A stretch of DNA of 64,000 nt, taken from the NCBI RefSeq assembly GCF_029867415.1, contig NW_026705571.1, forward strand, positions 186,001-250,000, read 5' to 3'. This DNA is from Vicia villosa (taxonomy: Eukaryota; Streptophyta; Magnoliopsida; Fabales; Fabaceae). Positions 22,244-35,173 of the stretch are shown one piece after another (the stretch's first letter is position 1; each line of letters begins with the position of its first letter). Made by a program: the position numbers and the translations under genes. Below the pieces are notes generated by a model. That model ran no database searches. It was not told the DNA's origin and saw only the letters and a program-made list of their open reading frames with translations.

Positions 22244-25200
22244 TGTAACACCCCTTTTATACCCTAAAATAAATAAACATATAATCAGAGAACAAGCATG
22301 CATATAATTCAAAAGGGCGTCACATCGATGTTTTCAAAAACTAAAAAATTTTAAAAACCGACTGCATTTATCTACAATATACAATACACCTGGTCATTTC
22401 AAATAACACCTAAACATTTAACTACAATTCACACAGAATATGCATTCACAGCGGAAAATACTAAAATACTCATGTATTTCATAAAATGATTCATGTCCCA
22501 TACCATGATCATATCTCAAAAATCATCTCAACATAAAATAAAACATAATCGGAATATTTGGCTTAAAAGCCTCTCAACAACAAGTAGCCAAATAAACAGG
22601 TTCTCAAGTCATAACATAATACATAACCACATAGAAACATGATTTCAACACGACTAGTCTACCCAGTGTTACATGACCAGAGCATCGACTCACTACCTAA
22701 TCTCCAACAAACACGGAAGAATCTCCGGCTAGATCACGCACGAGCTACTAAATTCTAGAACCTGCATGTCGCCAAACGAGGGCAACATTAAAACAGAAGG
22801 GTGAGAATACGAACCATTATGAAGAAAATATAATAAGATACAATGGTTAAATCAACAATTATAGGAATACATTACACCTTGCCTAATCATGTAAATTAAT
22901 ATTAATCAATATAATCACATACATTAAACGTACAACAAGTATAAGAGTATAATATCTCAATACTATATTCTCAATTATACACATAGTCATTAATTATCAC
23001 ATATTCCCGCATTTAACCAATTACGTGTTCAAACATCACCCATTCTCAATTATCAACTAATACAAATATCACCACAACACCAAGTGTACATAATCAATTA
23101 CCAAACTCATACACATAGCATTACGACATCAATGCACATAATCAATTGTTCACTCGTACACTTATCACAACAACATAATGCACATAATCAATTACCACAA
23201 TCATGCACATATCATGACAACATAATGCACATAATCAACTATCACATAACTCTAATGTGACTCAATGAAACATGTGACACTATGCATGTGGTACCAATGT
23301 GAAATTCTAAGTTTCACCGGCCTCCGATTCATATCTCTAGAATCTAAGCCACACTTCCGATCCGGACAAGACCAAAGTCCACCAATTGTAAACATATAGT
23401 TTACGGCTTCCGATTCACTCTAGAATCCAAGCCCGCTTGTGTTTCAAAGCAGATCCACCTGTGTTTCAAGGCACACTATGATATGAATGTATGTACAATA
23501 TCATAAATATATGCAATTAAGATCATCTCTACCATCTTAACATTCCGCATATCACAATAATTCAACTCGATGAATTATCCGCCAATTGTACACAACATTC
23601 ACAACACATACATATCATTCACATATAAAAGGCCAATTAATCAATTACGATTCACAAAATCCAATTAACACTAGTATCCATACTATCTCATGTCAATTCA
23701 CATTTACCACATATATATGAATATACACATTATCAAAACAACATCATTGTCATAGAAATATATTATTCTCAACATAAATATTCGAGCCAAAAACACAATT
23801 ACGGACAAATTCTCAAAATACCGTAATTTACCGATAAACCAAATAAGTTATCCAAGTCCAAACGTAATCTGATTAAATAGACTCATCGCAATTAATTCAA
23901 TTATTAGTTTAACCAATTAATATCAAACTATATTAATTTAATTCACTTCTATTTCTATTCCATTTCCACTCTCTAGTATTCTATTTCTCAAAACAATTTT
24001 ATTTGAAAAGAATATCACGCTAGCTTTCTAGCGCTTCGAACGGAGACTCAAACGGAGTTACGGTTCAAAAGATATGAATTGTTAAAGTGTCAGCGAGAAT
24101 GTAAACACCGACATCATAAACTGACAACTCTAAACATGTCAGAGTTACACAAAATAATTAAAAGTATGACTCTTAATAACTCAAAACAACTCTGACAACT
24201 TATTTTCAACTCTAACAACTCTATTGACAACTCTAACAACTCTATTGACAATTCTATTAACTTGTTATAATTTATTTATAAAGAATACTTAAATAAAACA
24301 CAATTTTGGTCGATTCGTAAAAATCACAATTTCAACAAAATAACACCACCACGTTAATCTACTAATTAAACTTAGCTACCACGTAAATTTTCATCAAATT
24401 CCGGACAACTAATTATACTGCTTAATTTGGCTATTTTGATCAAACGGGACTGTTTCTATTATATATGTTCCGCTACTACACTATGTATACCAAAACTTCA
24501 TTTCCAATTTCTAATACATATATATAATTCATTTTCGCTACAGTAGCTAGTATATATATATATTGTTCATTTCTGCTACAGAGAAAAAAAAAAGAAAAAA
24601 AGAAAAGGAAAAGTTACATATATAACATTAATCCATTTTTGCTACAGTAATGGAATAGAGAGAGATGTATTGTTGCGCAACAGTAAAGATATATGTCATT
24701 CTAATCACCTCCTAATTTCACCGATGTACCAATTTCAACACAATTAATCATCACAAATCAAAATTAATAATCAAAACCTAACAATTTCAAAACCATAAAA
24801 ATTAGGGGTTTATACCTAAACATGTTTCTACCCATTGACCCAATTATATTAACCCATAATAATAGGGATTCTCCCCCTTACCTCTTTGATTTCTCCTCCA
24901 AACTCTAGCTTTTGCTCTTCTCCTCTCTTAGCCTCCTTTCTCCTCTTCCTCTTCTCTTGAAATGAATAAATGTTATGGTGTCTCTAACTCTCTCTAAACC
25001 CTACTATATTATTCATATTGGGCTTAACCCACATAATTCCGCTTCTAACTAAATAGGCCCAATTCAATAAAATAGAGTAGTTCAATAAATAATTATGCTA
25101 CAACAAATAATATTATTACCCTTAATATTATTTTCCGAATAATCCAATTAAATCCGAATTTATCTTAAATAAATAAAATCCAATAATAATATTATTTCTA

Positions 25201-25387
25201 ATATTATTTCTCCAACATATTCCACTTTATTAATTCTTCGATTAACCGAATAAATCCCAACTTTACTTAATAATCCAAACACGTTTTCTCACTAACCGAC
25301 GATCCAATTACTTATCAAACTTCGTACAAATTAAATAAATCCTTATTTTAATTTAATTAGCCAATTAATTAAATTCGGGTTGTTACA
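22244..25387 (-). mobile_element. LTR of the Tekay-type tandem, right copy (about 3.14 kb)
   Basis: On the minus strand it starts TGTAACAACCCG at 25387 and ends GGGGTGTTACA at 22244. It is the true 5' LTR of the minus-strand element. The flanking sequence at 25388 is copia-like or unassigned. No target duplication can be matched, because the left end of the insertion is truncated. Confidence 0.85.
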
Positions 25388-25625
25388 AGTTACCTCCAAT
25401 ATAATGAAGACATATTGTTTACCTTAAGGACTATATCATAGGTTAGGACAAATTGTTTATAAGCTTGTACTCTTTTGGGAAGATATGATCAAAAGAATAA
25501 CACATCAAAGTTAACACATTTTTCAATATGCATGGTAAATTGGTTGAAGATATGTATGGATGTGGTTAATTTCGGAATCATATGCATGTGATAAGTCAAA
25601 TGTGGCATATCACACATGTAGAGTC
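25388..25625 (+). pseudogene. copia relic copy 1, part 2 (weak)
   Basis: Follows the Tekay-type insertion. A stretch at about 25535-25565 (ATGGTAAATTGGTTGAAGAT) matches one at about 36098 in copy 2 of the same copia family, so this is probably the segment before RT. From about 25581 an older LTR-like insertion may begin. No domain can be named. Confidence 0.35.
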
Positions 25626-27680
25626 TGTAACATCCCGATTTTTATATTAAATAATTATTTTAGTAATATTTATTTATTTAATTATTAATTTGGTGTGATA
25701 ATTAATTATTGCGTGTTATTGCGTTAATTGGACTATTTGAATTATTAGTAGAATACTGAATGAATATATCTATTAGGCCTAATTATTAGAAGTAGTAGTA
25801 ATAAGGGGGTGAGAGTGACTAAACCCATTTAATCAAATAAGATAGTAAGAGTAGAGACTAGGTTAGTCTCATAACTCTCATTTGGTGAAAGAGAAGAGGG
25901 AGAACAACAAAACAGGAGAATAGAGAAAAGAGAAGGAAAACCTAGAACAAGAAGAATCTTCAAGAGGTAAGGGGGGAGAATTTATGTTATTATGGGTGTA
26001 TATGTTATGCAATGGGTAGATTACATGTTAGGTGTTCTTAATTTCAATTTCTCATAACTTTGTATGTTAGGGTTTATGTAGAATCATTGGAAATTGAATG
26101 AATAATCATGTTTATGTTGTTATGTTGATAACCCATGATAGAACCATGATTAAGAACCTATCTATATATGATTAATGGCTGATTAGAGGTGTTTATTTGG
26201 TTTAAAAGGAATTTTTGAAAGTGCTATTAAAATAAGGTTTTTTTTTTTTCAAAAATCGCAGAGGGCGCTTAGCGCGGTGAGGCCGCTTAGCGCGCTCTTG
26301 AAAATCACGCAAGCCACATTACAGATGGTATCGCGCTTAGCGCGGGTTCCTAAATTGAAAATTTTCATTTTTGAAAAATGATTTCAAAATAGGGAAGCTT
26401 ATATTCTATTATAATTTCTGAGAATTTTCTGGAATTTACTGTGCACGTTTGGGTAGGTTTAGAAGACATTTTTGTGTGGAATTTGACTTGGTGAGTTCTT
26501 GTGTTTCTATGTTTGACTTTAGTGAATTGTGGAAGATAACATGGATTGGTTTGTATGCTATGTGTTATGTGTGATCGATAAATGCTGTGTGAAATACTTT
26601 ATTGATAATGTATGTATGTTGTGCAACGTTTTGGTGGATAATTCGACGTGTGTAAATTATTGTGATATGCTTGGATAATTAAGCTTGTGTGATAATATTA
26701 ATTGCATATATTGTGATTTTTATCACACATGCATTCGTGGGGATATTGTACTGTGGTTGTGGCTTTGATCCTAGTGTGGAAACGGAAGCGGTGAACTATA
26801 ATTTCATATTGTTGGCTTGGATCCTCGTCTGGATCGGGAGCATGCCTTTGATTCTAGAAATTAATCGAAAGCAAGGTGAGCTTGATGTTCACAATGGTAC
26901 CACATGCACGAGTCACATTAAATTGCATTGGTGTCACATTGGTTGCTATGTGATGTATTTGAATATGATGTGTGCTTATGTGATAATTGGAACTTGCTAT
27001 CTTGGTTGAATATCAATGATAAATGTGTTATGTGTGATACGTGTATAACTATTATGATTATGAACTGTGATGAATTGTTGGATATTCGTGTGCAATATTG
27101 ATTGTTCATATTATAAACGCTTATAATGATGTGAATTCTCACCCTTCTGTTGTAATGATGTTCTACGCGACATCGCGTAGGTTCCGAAGAATAGTTGTGC
27201 TTGCACGAGGATTAACCGAGAAGCTTGTTCGGTTATTTCGCTTAGTTAGGTATTGAGTCGATGCTCTGGTCATGTAACACGGGGGGTATTTGAACTCATG
27301 TTTGTTACTATGAGATATTGTTATATTTTCTCTTATTTGGTATTATATTTTGGATATAATATGTTAAATGGCCTTGGTGCCGATATTTGAATTCATATGA
27401 CATAATTATGAGGTTATATTGTCATTATGTTGATAGATGATTATAGTATGGGATATGATCATTGAAATTATTTTGAGAAACATATATTCCGTTGCGATAT
27501 GCATATTGAAGAAACATGAAATTTTAAATATGTGTTATAATTATTATCAGATGTATGTGATGTATGGTTTTATTGGTTTTCATTATTGTGGAAACGACAT
27601 GTGGCACCCTTTCTTTATGTGCATGTTATACTACTCTGTTATTATGTTTAATTATTTGGGGTTAGAAAAGGGGTGTTACA
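25626..27680 (+). mobile_element. solo LTR of a Tekay/Del-type gypsy family (2.06 kb)
   Basis: Starts TGTAACATCCCG and ends AAAAGGGGTGTTACA, the same style of ends as the other Tekay-type LTRs here. It shares the TCACCCTTCTGTT motif near its 3' third (about 27138) with them. Flanking pentamers GAGTC (25621-25625) and AAGTC (27681-27685) match at four of five bases, compatible with an aged target duplication. No PBS or gag follows, so it is a solo LTR. It has three GCGCTTAGCGCG-type palindromes at about 26268-26345. Confidence 0.75.
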
Positions 27681-28300
27681 AAGTCTACATTAGGCTATTT
27701 GTGCATTGCTTAATGTGCTGAAATATATGTTGTGACTGTTATATATCATGTTGTACTTGTATGTGTGTATTCTTTCATATATATTGTTTTTAAATCATGA
27801 CCCTCTACTATTATTGTGGAATAGGTTGAATTCCCCATGTTGTTAGCAATTGTGATGTTTGGGGTATCATTGTGTTGTGAAGACTTGCAAGATGTGAAAT
27901 TCTTTGGCGATCGAAATCATCAAGGCTCAATGTCATCGTGAGTCATTGGTACTAAGTCATCTTTGAATTAGGGTCAAAGATTAGCTTAGGGTTATGTTTT
28001 ATGAGTGTTGCCCATGTATGTTATTAGGAAGTATGTTGTTAAAGCATAATGCTTATATGTGTAAGTGGTATTCACCTTTGCTTGATGTTAAATACTTTGT
28101 AAGAGAATATATTCAGGTGGTCAAAATATTTTGTAACTTATGGCTAGTGCTTGACCATGGTTTCAAAGAAAGATTTTAAAGAGGAAAGTTTAAATCTAAT
28201 GGTATCTTTAAAAGGAAGATCACGAATGTCTTATTTTCTATTGTTGTTATTGTTTGAAAAAAATATATACACTTTCGCTGTTAAATATCGGGGTGTTACA
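27681..28300 (+). mobile_element. older LTR-like segment (3' part)
   Basis: Ends CGGGGTGTTACA at 28300, right where copia RT similarity resumes, so it looks like the 3' end of another gypsy LTR. The matching 5' part may be about 25581-25625, with the solo LTR nested inside it. No coding signal is seen. The assignment rests on the end sequence only. Confidence 0.35.
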
Positions 28301-28908
28301 TTGATTAACATCTTAGATATGAGAAGGATGAGGGGAAAATGTACAATATAAAAAGGAGGGGTGTGGACTCAAACAAGTACCAAAAGCTTTGTACAATAAA
28401 ATTGAGTTATACTTTTGTCAAAAAAAAAAGTTTGATTAATGACAACATGAAAACACAATATTTTCAAAACAAGTGAATGAAGGTAAAATTTTTATAGTGA
28501 ACATATATGTTGATGATTATCAACACAAGAAATGGTGAAAGAATGTGCCATACATTCAAGAATTTGATGCAAAATGGATTTGATATGTCTGAATTGAAAA
28601 ATATGATGTAATTTCTTGGAGGGGAAGTCATGAAACTTAATTTTGGAATCATTATTTGTTAGTAAAAGTATTCTAATAAATTTTTTTTCGAGGTTCAACA
28701 TGAAGTAGTGTGATAAAGTATGCAGTTCCATTGTACTTAGAAACAAATTGAACATATATGAAGAAGGAAAAATTGTTGATGTAACCTTATATAGAAAAAT
28801 TATAAGATGTCTAATGTACTTACTTTCCATTAGACCTGATCTCACCTTCTTTGTTGGTTTAATTGTTAGATAAATAGAGAGACCAACTGAAATTAATTTG
28901 GCTATATT
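28301..28908 (+). pseudogene. copia relic copy 1, part 3: reverse transcriptase
   Basis: Frame-shifted translation gives a degenerate LYVDD-like region, then FDMSDL-like (read ICLN near 28585), SRFNMK (28690s) and YRKIIRCLMYLLSIRPDLTF, the RT-RNase H joint of copia elements. It has many stops. It is interrupted at 28908 by a solo LTR, and the frame continues after 31486. The second copy at 41628-42030 is better preserved and confirms the order. Confidence 0.75.
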
Positions 28909-29879
28909 TGTAACGCCCGGAAAAATAGTTATTTTCTTAATTTAGACATTTATGATGTTTTCTGAAATTTTTGCGTTTTGGGGCGATTTAGTCGGTATTA
29001 GTTCGGGATAGCGGATCGACATTTAATCGATAATTTTAATATTTTTAGTATTAGAAATATTAATGAGTTAATATTTAGCATTTTGGGAATTTTCTGAGTA
29101 ATTAAGTTTAGACCGGAAATATGAGACACTGAGTAATAAGTCGGTATATTAAAATAGTCGGATTTTATTTTAATGGAGTTTTAGTAGAAGTATTATTTTT
29201 ATATTAAGTGTGGAAATAATATTGGGCTTAATTAATGACATCTCTAAGTATTAAGGGGGTATATTTTGTTAGGTCCATTTGTGTATTTAATATTAACATA
29301 GTTTATTTTTGAAAATAGAAGTAGAAGAGAGGTAGAGAGATAGTGTTGTCTGAAAAAGAAAAAGAAGAGGAAACCGAGGGAGAGAAAGAAAAGGGGGTTA
29401 GGGTTTGAAGAGGAGACCCAAAGTGTTGCTCTAAAGTGTCATTTTCTCCAAATTTTTTCATTGAAACTTCTTAGAGCTGCACTCATTCCAAGGTAAGGGG
29501 GATTCTTACTACCTAAATGGGAATATGATGAATTGTATGTGGGTTTAGGATATATATTGGTCATTGGGTTGTGCTAATTTTGTTTCAGCCACTGTTGAAA
29601 TTGCTTGTTGCTGTTCATTAAATTTTGAATTTCTGATGAATGGACCCATATTTGGTTATGATGTTCCTGGAAGTGTTGTTTTGTTCATGTTGTTCCGTTT
29701 TCTTTTATGAGCTACCGCTACTGTAGCTTGAATTTAGTTTTCATGAGTGCCATGTTAAAGACCATGTACCACTCACTTACTGTAGCTTAAATCTTACAGA
29801 CACTTTAGCCAGTCACGTTTCATGTTATGCTTTTGCTGTCTTGTTTTCCTTTCCATCCCTTGTTTTACTACTACTTGGG

Positions 29880-29972
<93 letters not shown>

Positions 29973-31486
29973 TATGGCATGTATAAATAATGATGTATAT
30001 TATTAAATGAAATATAATTGAAATAATAGGAACAATAAAATACTAGAGTTTAGAAATGGAATAGAAAATGAATTAGTAAATTAAATTAATATAATGTGAT
30101 ATTAATTGGTTGATTAAAGTTAATAGTTGAATTAATTTCAATAAGTCTATTTAATTGGAAAATACTTAGATTTGGATAAATTATTCGGTTTATCGGTAAA
30201 TTACGAGATCTTGAGAAATTGACCGTAATTGTGTTTTGGTTGAATATTTATGTTGAGAATAATATATTGAGATGCCAATGATGTTGTTTTGATAATTAAA
30301 GTTATCTCTAATTGAGTTAGATGTTAATTTGGAAGTTGTTTTGGCTTATTTAATATATTGGCATATTGTGATTATTTTGCGAATTGGCCGCAATTTGTGA
30401 TTTTGTTTTGGATGTTTTTGTTGCGATTAATGTTGTGATTTCCAATATGATTATTTTGTGCATCCTTATGTGAATAGCCTCATAGTGTGAATTATAGCAA
30501 ATTTTGATATTGTGTATATAACGCTATGAATTGATAAGTTGTGTTGTGAGCCTTTGGCTAAAGTGGAACGGTGTGATGTTGATATGTGATCGTTGTTGTG
30601 TTGTTGTTATGTCGTTATTTCGTTGTCAAATTGTATTCGTTGTATGTTCCGCATAGCATAGCATAACATAAAGTTGAACGGTGTGATGTTGATATGTGAC
30701 CGTGTTGAAGGCTTTGCCTTATGCCTCGGAATTACTGGCAATGTTCTAAGTTGGGAGTTTTACTCCAATGGTACCACATGCATATGCATAGTTGAGTTGC
30801 ATTCGAGTTGTTGTTGGTCGAAGTTGTTGTCTATGCATTGTGATGCTTATGTGTTGATTTGTTGAAGATGCCGATGTGTTGATATCAAGACTATTCTTTG
30901 ATGATGTTCTTTGTGTTGTTTATGTTGATGTTGTGTGAAACGGTGATTCATTTATATTCCTTACCTAATATATGATTTATCATAATCCTATTTATATAGT
31001 TTGATATCTCACCCTTTCTGTTTGAATGTTGCCTCCACGTGGGTAACGTGCAGGTAATCCAGATGAGTAGTTGTTTCTGCTTATAGTCGAGTTTTGGGTG
31101 TCATTGCTCTAATACGTAGCACTTGGGGGGAAATGAACACTTGCTTGATGTTGTTATTTGCTTATTGAACCTTATGATGTATTTGAGGATTTGTTTGTAT
31201 TGTTTCTTTAATGATTCAAAAGATGTTATGTCTTAATTGTTGAATCATTGTGAATTTATTGCATGTTGAACCTAAGTTTGGGTTATGCTATGAATACTAT
31301 GTTATTCAGAAGTTGAGATATATGTTATGAGTTTTGTTCACTCCAATCCTGACAGTGTTATGTATTAGTTTAAAAAGCATGACAGGTTTATGTTTATGTT
31401 GAATGTGTGACATCCTGACTCTGTTGAGAATTTTGGTACTCTGATATTTTCCGCATAAATGCTTGGGGTAGATTTGGGGTGTTACA
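28909..31486 (+). mobile_element. solo LTR of a Tekay/Del-type gypsy family with perfect TSD (2.58 kb)
   Basis: Starts TGTAACGCCCGG and ends TTTGGGGTGTTACA. Both flanks carry ATATT (28904-28908 and 31487-31491), a perfect 5-bp target duplication. The paralogous copia copy at about 42017-42031 shows the uninterrupted site. It contains a TA run at about 29883-29968 and the TCACCCTTTCTGTT motif near 31010. Full element loss by LTR-LTR recombination is the usual explanation. Confidence 0.9.
29883..29968. repeat. (TA)n tract inside the solo LTR
   Basis: About 86 bp of alternating TA in the middle of the 28909-31486 LTR. Confidence 0.95.
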
Positions 31487-32115
31487 ATATTCAAGAGGCT
31501 AACGAGGTCTCACAATTGATCTATGACCCATGGAATCTTTCATTATAAAAACACAGAAGTAAAATTGAAGGATGATTAGATACACATTATACAGGAGACA
31601 TTGATGATAAGAAAAACACCTGTAGGTATGTATTCATGTTTCGATCAAAGTCTATATATTAGTCATCTAAAAAGAATGTCATAATTACTCTTTATGACGC
31701 ATAAGTTGAGTTTGTGGAAAAAACCTCTTATTCTTATCATAACATTTGACGTAGAATAGTCCTTGATCAACTTGGTCAATCTCATTGAAATCAAATTGTT
31801 ATGATCTATGGCAATAACTCTTCTACCAAGCTGTAAAAAATAAACTATGGATGGTTTATGCAAAGATAATAAATGTGAGATATGACTTCCTCTGAGATCT
31901 TACAAGAGAAGAAATTACTAAGTTAAAGCATTGCAGCTCTCAAGACCAAATTTTAGGCATAATGAACAAGCTTTTGAAATTAGAGTCATTTTGTAAGCTA
32001 ATGGATAAAATAGGCATTTGGGATTTGTTTAATTTAGATTGATTTAATTATAGGTGCGTTAAATTGAACTACTTAGTTTTCTTTTGTGTAATAGTATTCA
32101 TTTTAAGGGAGAATT
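31487..32115 (+). pseudogene. copia relic copy 1, part 4: RNase H and PPT
   Basis: Translation with shifts gives YTGDIDDKKNTCRYVFMF and SSKKNVIITLYDA (RNase H), then REEITKLKHCSSQDQILGIM and NKLLKLESF, the C-terminal end of copia pol. The purine tract AAGGGAGAA at 32105-32113 stands before the LTR. Stop codons are frequent. Confidence 0.8.
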
Positions 32116-32345
32116 TGTTAGTATTAAGTAATATGTTAAGTGACTTATTTTGTATTAGAAATTGCTTACTTGTGTTATAAATAACTTATAGTTAGAAACT
32201 GTCATGACTACATATAAATATACCATGTCTATTTGATCCTAACCAAGAATATTACACAAATTACCTAGCAAGCTTAATTTTAAAAGGATGGGAATGATAA
32301 GACGTATTCTTATTATAAGATTAAGTTGATTTCACTTATCCAACA
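32116..32345 (+). mobile_element. 3' LTR of copia relic copy 1 (about 230 bp)
   Basis: Starts TGTTAGTATTAAG after the PPT and ends TTATCCAACA. A TATA-like CATATAAATATACC lies at about 32212. Length and ends fit a small copia LTR. The end is inferred from the terminal sequence, because no intact partner is present. Confidence 0.6.
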
Positions 32346-32395
32346 AGTCATGATGATCTTCTCTATTTTTGAAAAGAAATGGAAAAAACTTTATT

Positions 32396-32620
32396 ATTTA
32401 AGTTGAGTATATATTCATATATTTTAAAATTAATGACATGCATTTGATTAGTTTGATTAATGAAAGGAAGAGAATCCAAATAAATGACCATCACTACATT
32501 GTTAGAGATCCTATTAATTTATTCTCCTAACAATTGGCCATCACTATGTTTTTAGAGATCCTATTAATTTAGTACATATCTTTGCATGCATTACTTTTCT
32601 ATCGCACATTCACACTAAAT
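32396..32620 (+). repeat. post-LTR flank shared with 42478-42650
   Basis: The sequence after the copia LTR (GAGTATATATTCATATATTT, then GGAAGAGAATCCAAA and CAATTGGCCATCACTA) recurs after the second copia relic. It is outside the inferred LTR, which suggests that the two copia copies arose by duplication of a larger segment rather than by two insertions. Confidence 0.6.
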
Positions 32621-32880
32621 GCATTCGTAAATGAGGCACACCTCGCTTTTTGTTAGACATTAGTTCGAAAATACACTTCTGTATTTGCCCTACATGCACC
32701 CCATGCGTTCCTAATTGAGAAACCTTCAGTTTTTCATAAATTGATTTATAGATGCATCTTCATTGTAGAATACAAATATACACTTCTGTAGTTATTCTAA
32801 GCAGTAAATTTTGACATATTTCTAGAAATACAGTGATGAATAAACCATGTATTGTAACTATACTATCATAATAATTTTTT

Positions 32881-33185
32881 GGCTTAAATAGTCTTTTGGT
32901 CTCTGTAAGTTGGCGTGTTTTTGTTTTTCGTCCCTGTATTTTTATTTTTGGGGATAAAGTCCTCAAATGTTAAATTTCATTTGATTTTAGTCCCTAAAGT
33001 GAAAATCTGCAAGAAAATCTGCAGGTTTCCTGCGGATTTTCCTTCGAATTTTCCTGCGGATTTCAATTTTAAGGACGAAAACTAAAAGGATTTTAACATT
33101 CAGGGACCATTTCCAAGAAAAATAATATACGGGGACGAAAATCAAAAACACGCCAACTTACAGGGACCAAAAGACTATTTAAGCC
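32881..33185. mobile_element. 305-bp Mutator-type MITE with 9-bp TSD
   Basis: Long terminal inverted repeats start GGCTTAAATAGTCTTTTGGT and the two ends are complementary for about 60 bp with few mismatches. TAATTTTTT occurs directly on both sides (32872-32880 and 33186-33194), a 9-bp target duplication typical of Mutator-like elements. No coding capacity. Confidence 0.9.
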
Positions 33186-33194
33186 TAATTTTTT

Positions 33195-33361
33195 TATAAA
33201 TTAAATCATACACTTATCAAATAAGATGAAAATGAAACAATCCTTAATATGAAATACAGTCAGAATAAATTACAAACATTGATACTATCCCTAATACAAA
33301 TATTATACTATTGTGTATTTCGAACCCCCCCCCCCCATGTTCCTTTGCTGCTTCATGTACT
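33195..33361. other. short spacer with a C homopolymer
   Basis: AT-rich sequence downstream of the PMD relic, with a run of ten C at about 33327-33336. Confidence 0.5.
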
Positions 33362-35173
33362 TCAATGTCGCCCGTGCCTCAGTGAGAATGACATATACAA
33401 TCTCTCTCCCAAGAGAGCCTTCCGAAAGACTTCTCTCTCTATACCTGCTTGCGCAAGATCTATAATACGAAGACATATAGAAACCACATCAACAACGTGA
33501 TCGTACCTAGCTTGTTCCTCCTCTAATATTTCCTGATGAGCTGGCATAGTTGGATCTTCCTTAACATATGGTGTCATATAAGGATGTGACGCTAAAAAAT
33601 ACCAATGGATGTAGTCGTATGCACAACTCCATTCGCTAAGCGCTACGGTACCTAGTGCTTCTTTCGGTACCAAATGATTAAGGAAATTATCATACATGGC
33701 GTTTACATCTCTCCAAGACATACCGAGAGGAGCAGAATCAAAGGGGTGTCTTGGAACAAACTACATATACCTAAACTAGTACATGGATCACTCAGGTAGA
33801 TGTGGATACATCATACATGACCCACAAGCCAACCATCCAGAGTAGAAAGTTATGTCATACAATGTATGTGTTTGATGGTGACCGTCGTACGTATAGAAGC
33901 ATATATCATCTTTACTTGATTCCCTTTAAGGCAAATGTGCGGGAAGTGTTTAAGGATCCATCCCTGAAAATAGTACATATGAACTATTAGTAATGACATA
34001 TCAAAAATGTTATAAAAATGGTACATAAACAGTGAAGGATTCAAATATATTTCCATCAACATCGTGCAGCTAGCTATCATCTATCTTGTCTTCCAAATAT
34101 AACCTTAAGCTAACTTAGAATACATGTAAACCAAGTAAGCGGCTCCATATTTGTACTCATGAATCCGCTCCAAGTCAGTGAAGTATTTGAGGAAAACCAC
34201 ATCCACGTAATATGAACTCTTGTCCATAGATATGGACGTTTCAACCAAGTACAAGATGTATGCTCTCAATCCATATATTTTATATTGCATAACATGTTCA
34301 TCATCCCCATTGGTATGATTTACATCAGTTAGCTAGTTTGATTACAGCTTATATAGGAATACAAATCTAGCATGGCACTCTCGAGTGTCTTCTATCTCCT
34401 TCAGGACATCCTCTAGGCTAACTCTCATATAGGTCATCATCATCTCTAGTGCCTCATCTATGATAATAATAAAGTGCTCTTATAATCTTCCATTGATCGG
34501 AAGATGCAACAAGCATGACACATTGTCCAGTGTGATAGGCATCTCACCGTGTGGAAGATGAAAAGATGACGTCTCAGAGTGCCATCTCTCAACGAACACT
34601 GACATCATACCATGTTTAATATTAAAATAACCGATGATTTATAATTCTCACATCCCATATAGTTGCATCGCATCGTGAAACCACTGCTCATCAGGATGGC
34701 GCAGCTTCACAATCTTCTGATCATGGTTTATACATTTTAAAGGACCACAATACTGCAGAAAAATAAATTATCGTCAGAAAGTTAGAATATCAGAATACAT
34801 TTGTTTCATTGAATAAATACAAATATATTTTACCTTTCAGTCCCACACATGTGTGGAATCATGGTCCACATATAAAGGCAACAATGATAAGCATATGAGG
34901 CTCCTCCAAACCCCTCGGGAACGAATACATCAATATCAGGCGCCACAACATTGGATGCTTTAACGTTTACCGAAGGGCCTTCCGGGGCATCAGAAGGTGA
35001 AACCTGCCTACTCCAGGAAGACAAGTCGAAGATGCTTGAACCCGGGAAGTTGACACCTCTGCATCAAACAAACTAGAACTGACTAACGATTGCGAGGGTC
35101 AGGCTCTTTCCTTGTAAACTAATGCATGTTCTAACACACTTCCGAGCCTCGTTCGATCTTGGTTATCAGCCAT
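33362..35173 (-). pseudogene. plant mobile domain (MAIN-like / PP7-long-form-like) pseudogene
   Basis: Start MADNQDRTRLGSVLEHAL at 35173; downstream minus-strand pieces match the plant mobile domain in order: LKCINHDQKIVKLRHPDEQW, VFVERWHSETSSFHLPHGEM, ITLDNVSCLLHLPING, LRAYILYLVETSISMDKSSY with FTDLERIHEYKYGAAYLVY, and MSWRDVNAMYDNFLNHLVP with YDYIHWYFLASHPYM. At least four stops and several frameshifts break it, including a TGA at 35099-35101. An intron-like gap (about 34760-34832) has GT and TGCAG ends, so this derives from a spliced gene. PMD genes act in silencing and development in Arabidopsis, and many copies are carried by transposons. Confidence 0.8.

Larger units (their letters stand above)
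15225..25387 (-). mobile_element. Tekay/Del-type gypsy tandem: LTR-gag-PR-(pol relic)-PPT-LTR-gag-PR
   Basis: Read on the minus strand: LTR (25387-22244), PBS, gag, start of protease, decayed pol (20970-19681), PPT, LTR (19662-16498), then again PBS, gag and start of protease to 15225. The 4.4-kb blocks 15225-19662 and 20971-25387 align at a constant 5746-bp offset through the coding part. The left block ends abruptly in protease, next to copia sequence, with no third LTR. The layout is a partial tandem, not a normal element; likely causes are unequal recombination between LTRs or template switching. Confidence 0.8.
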
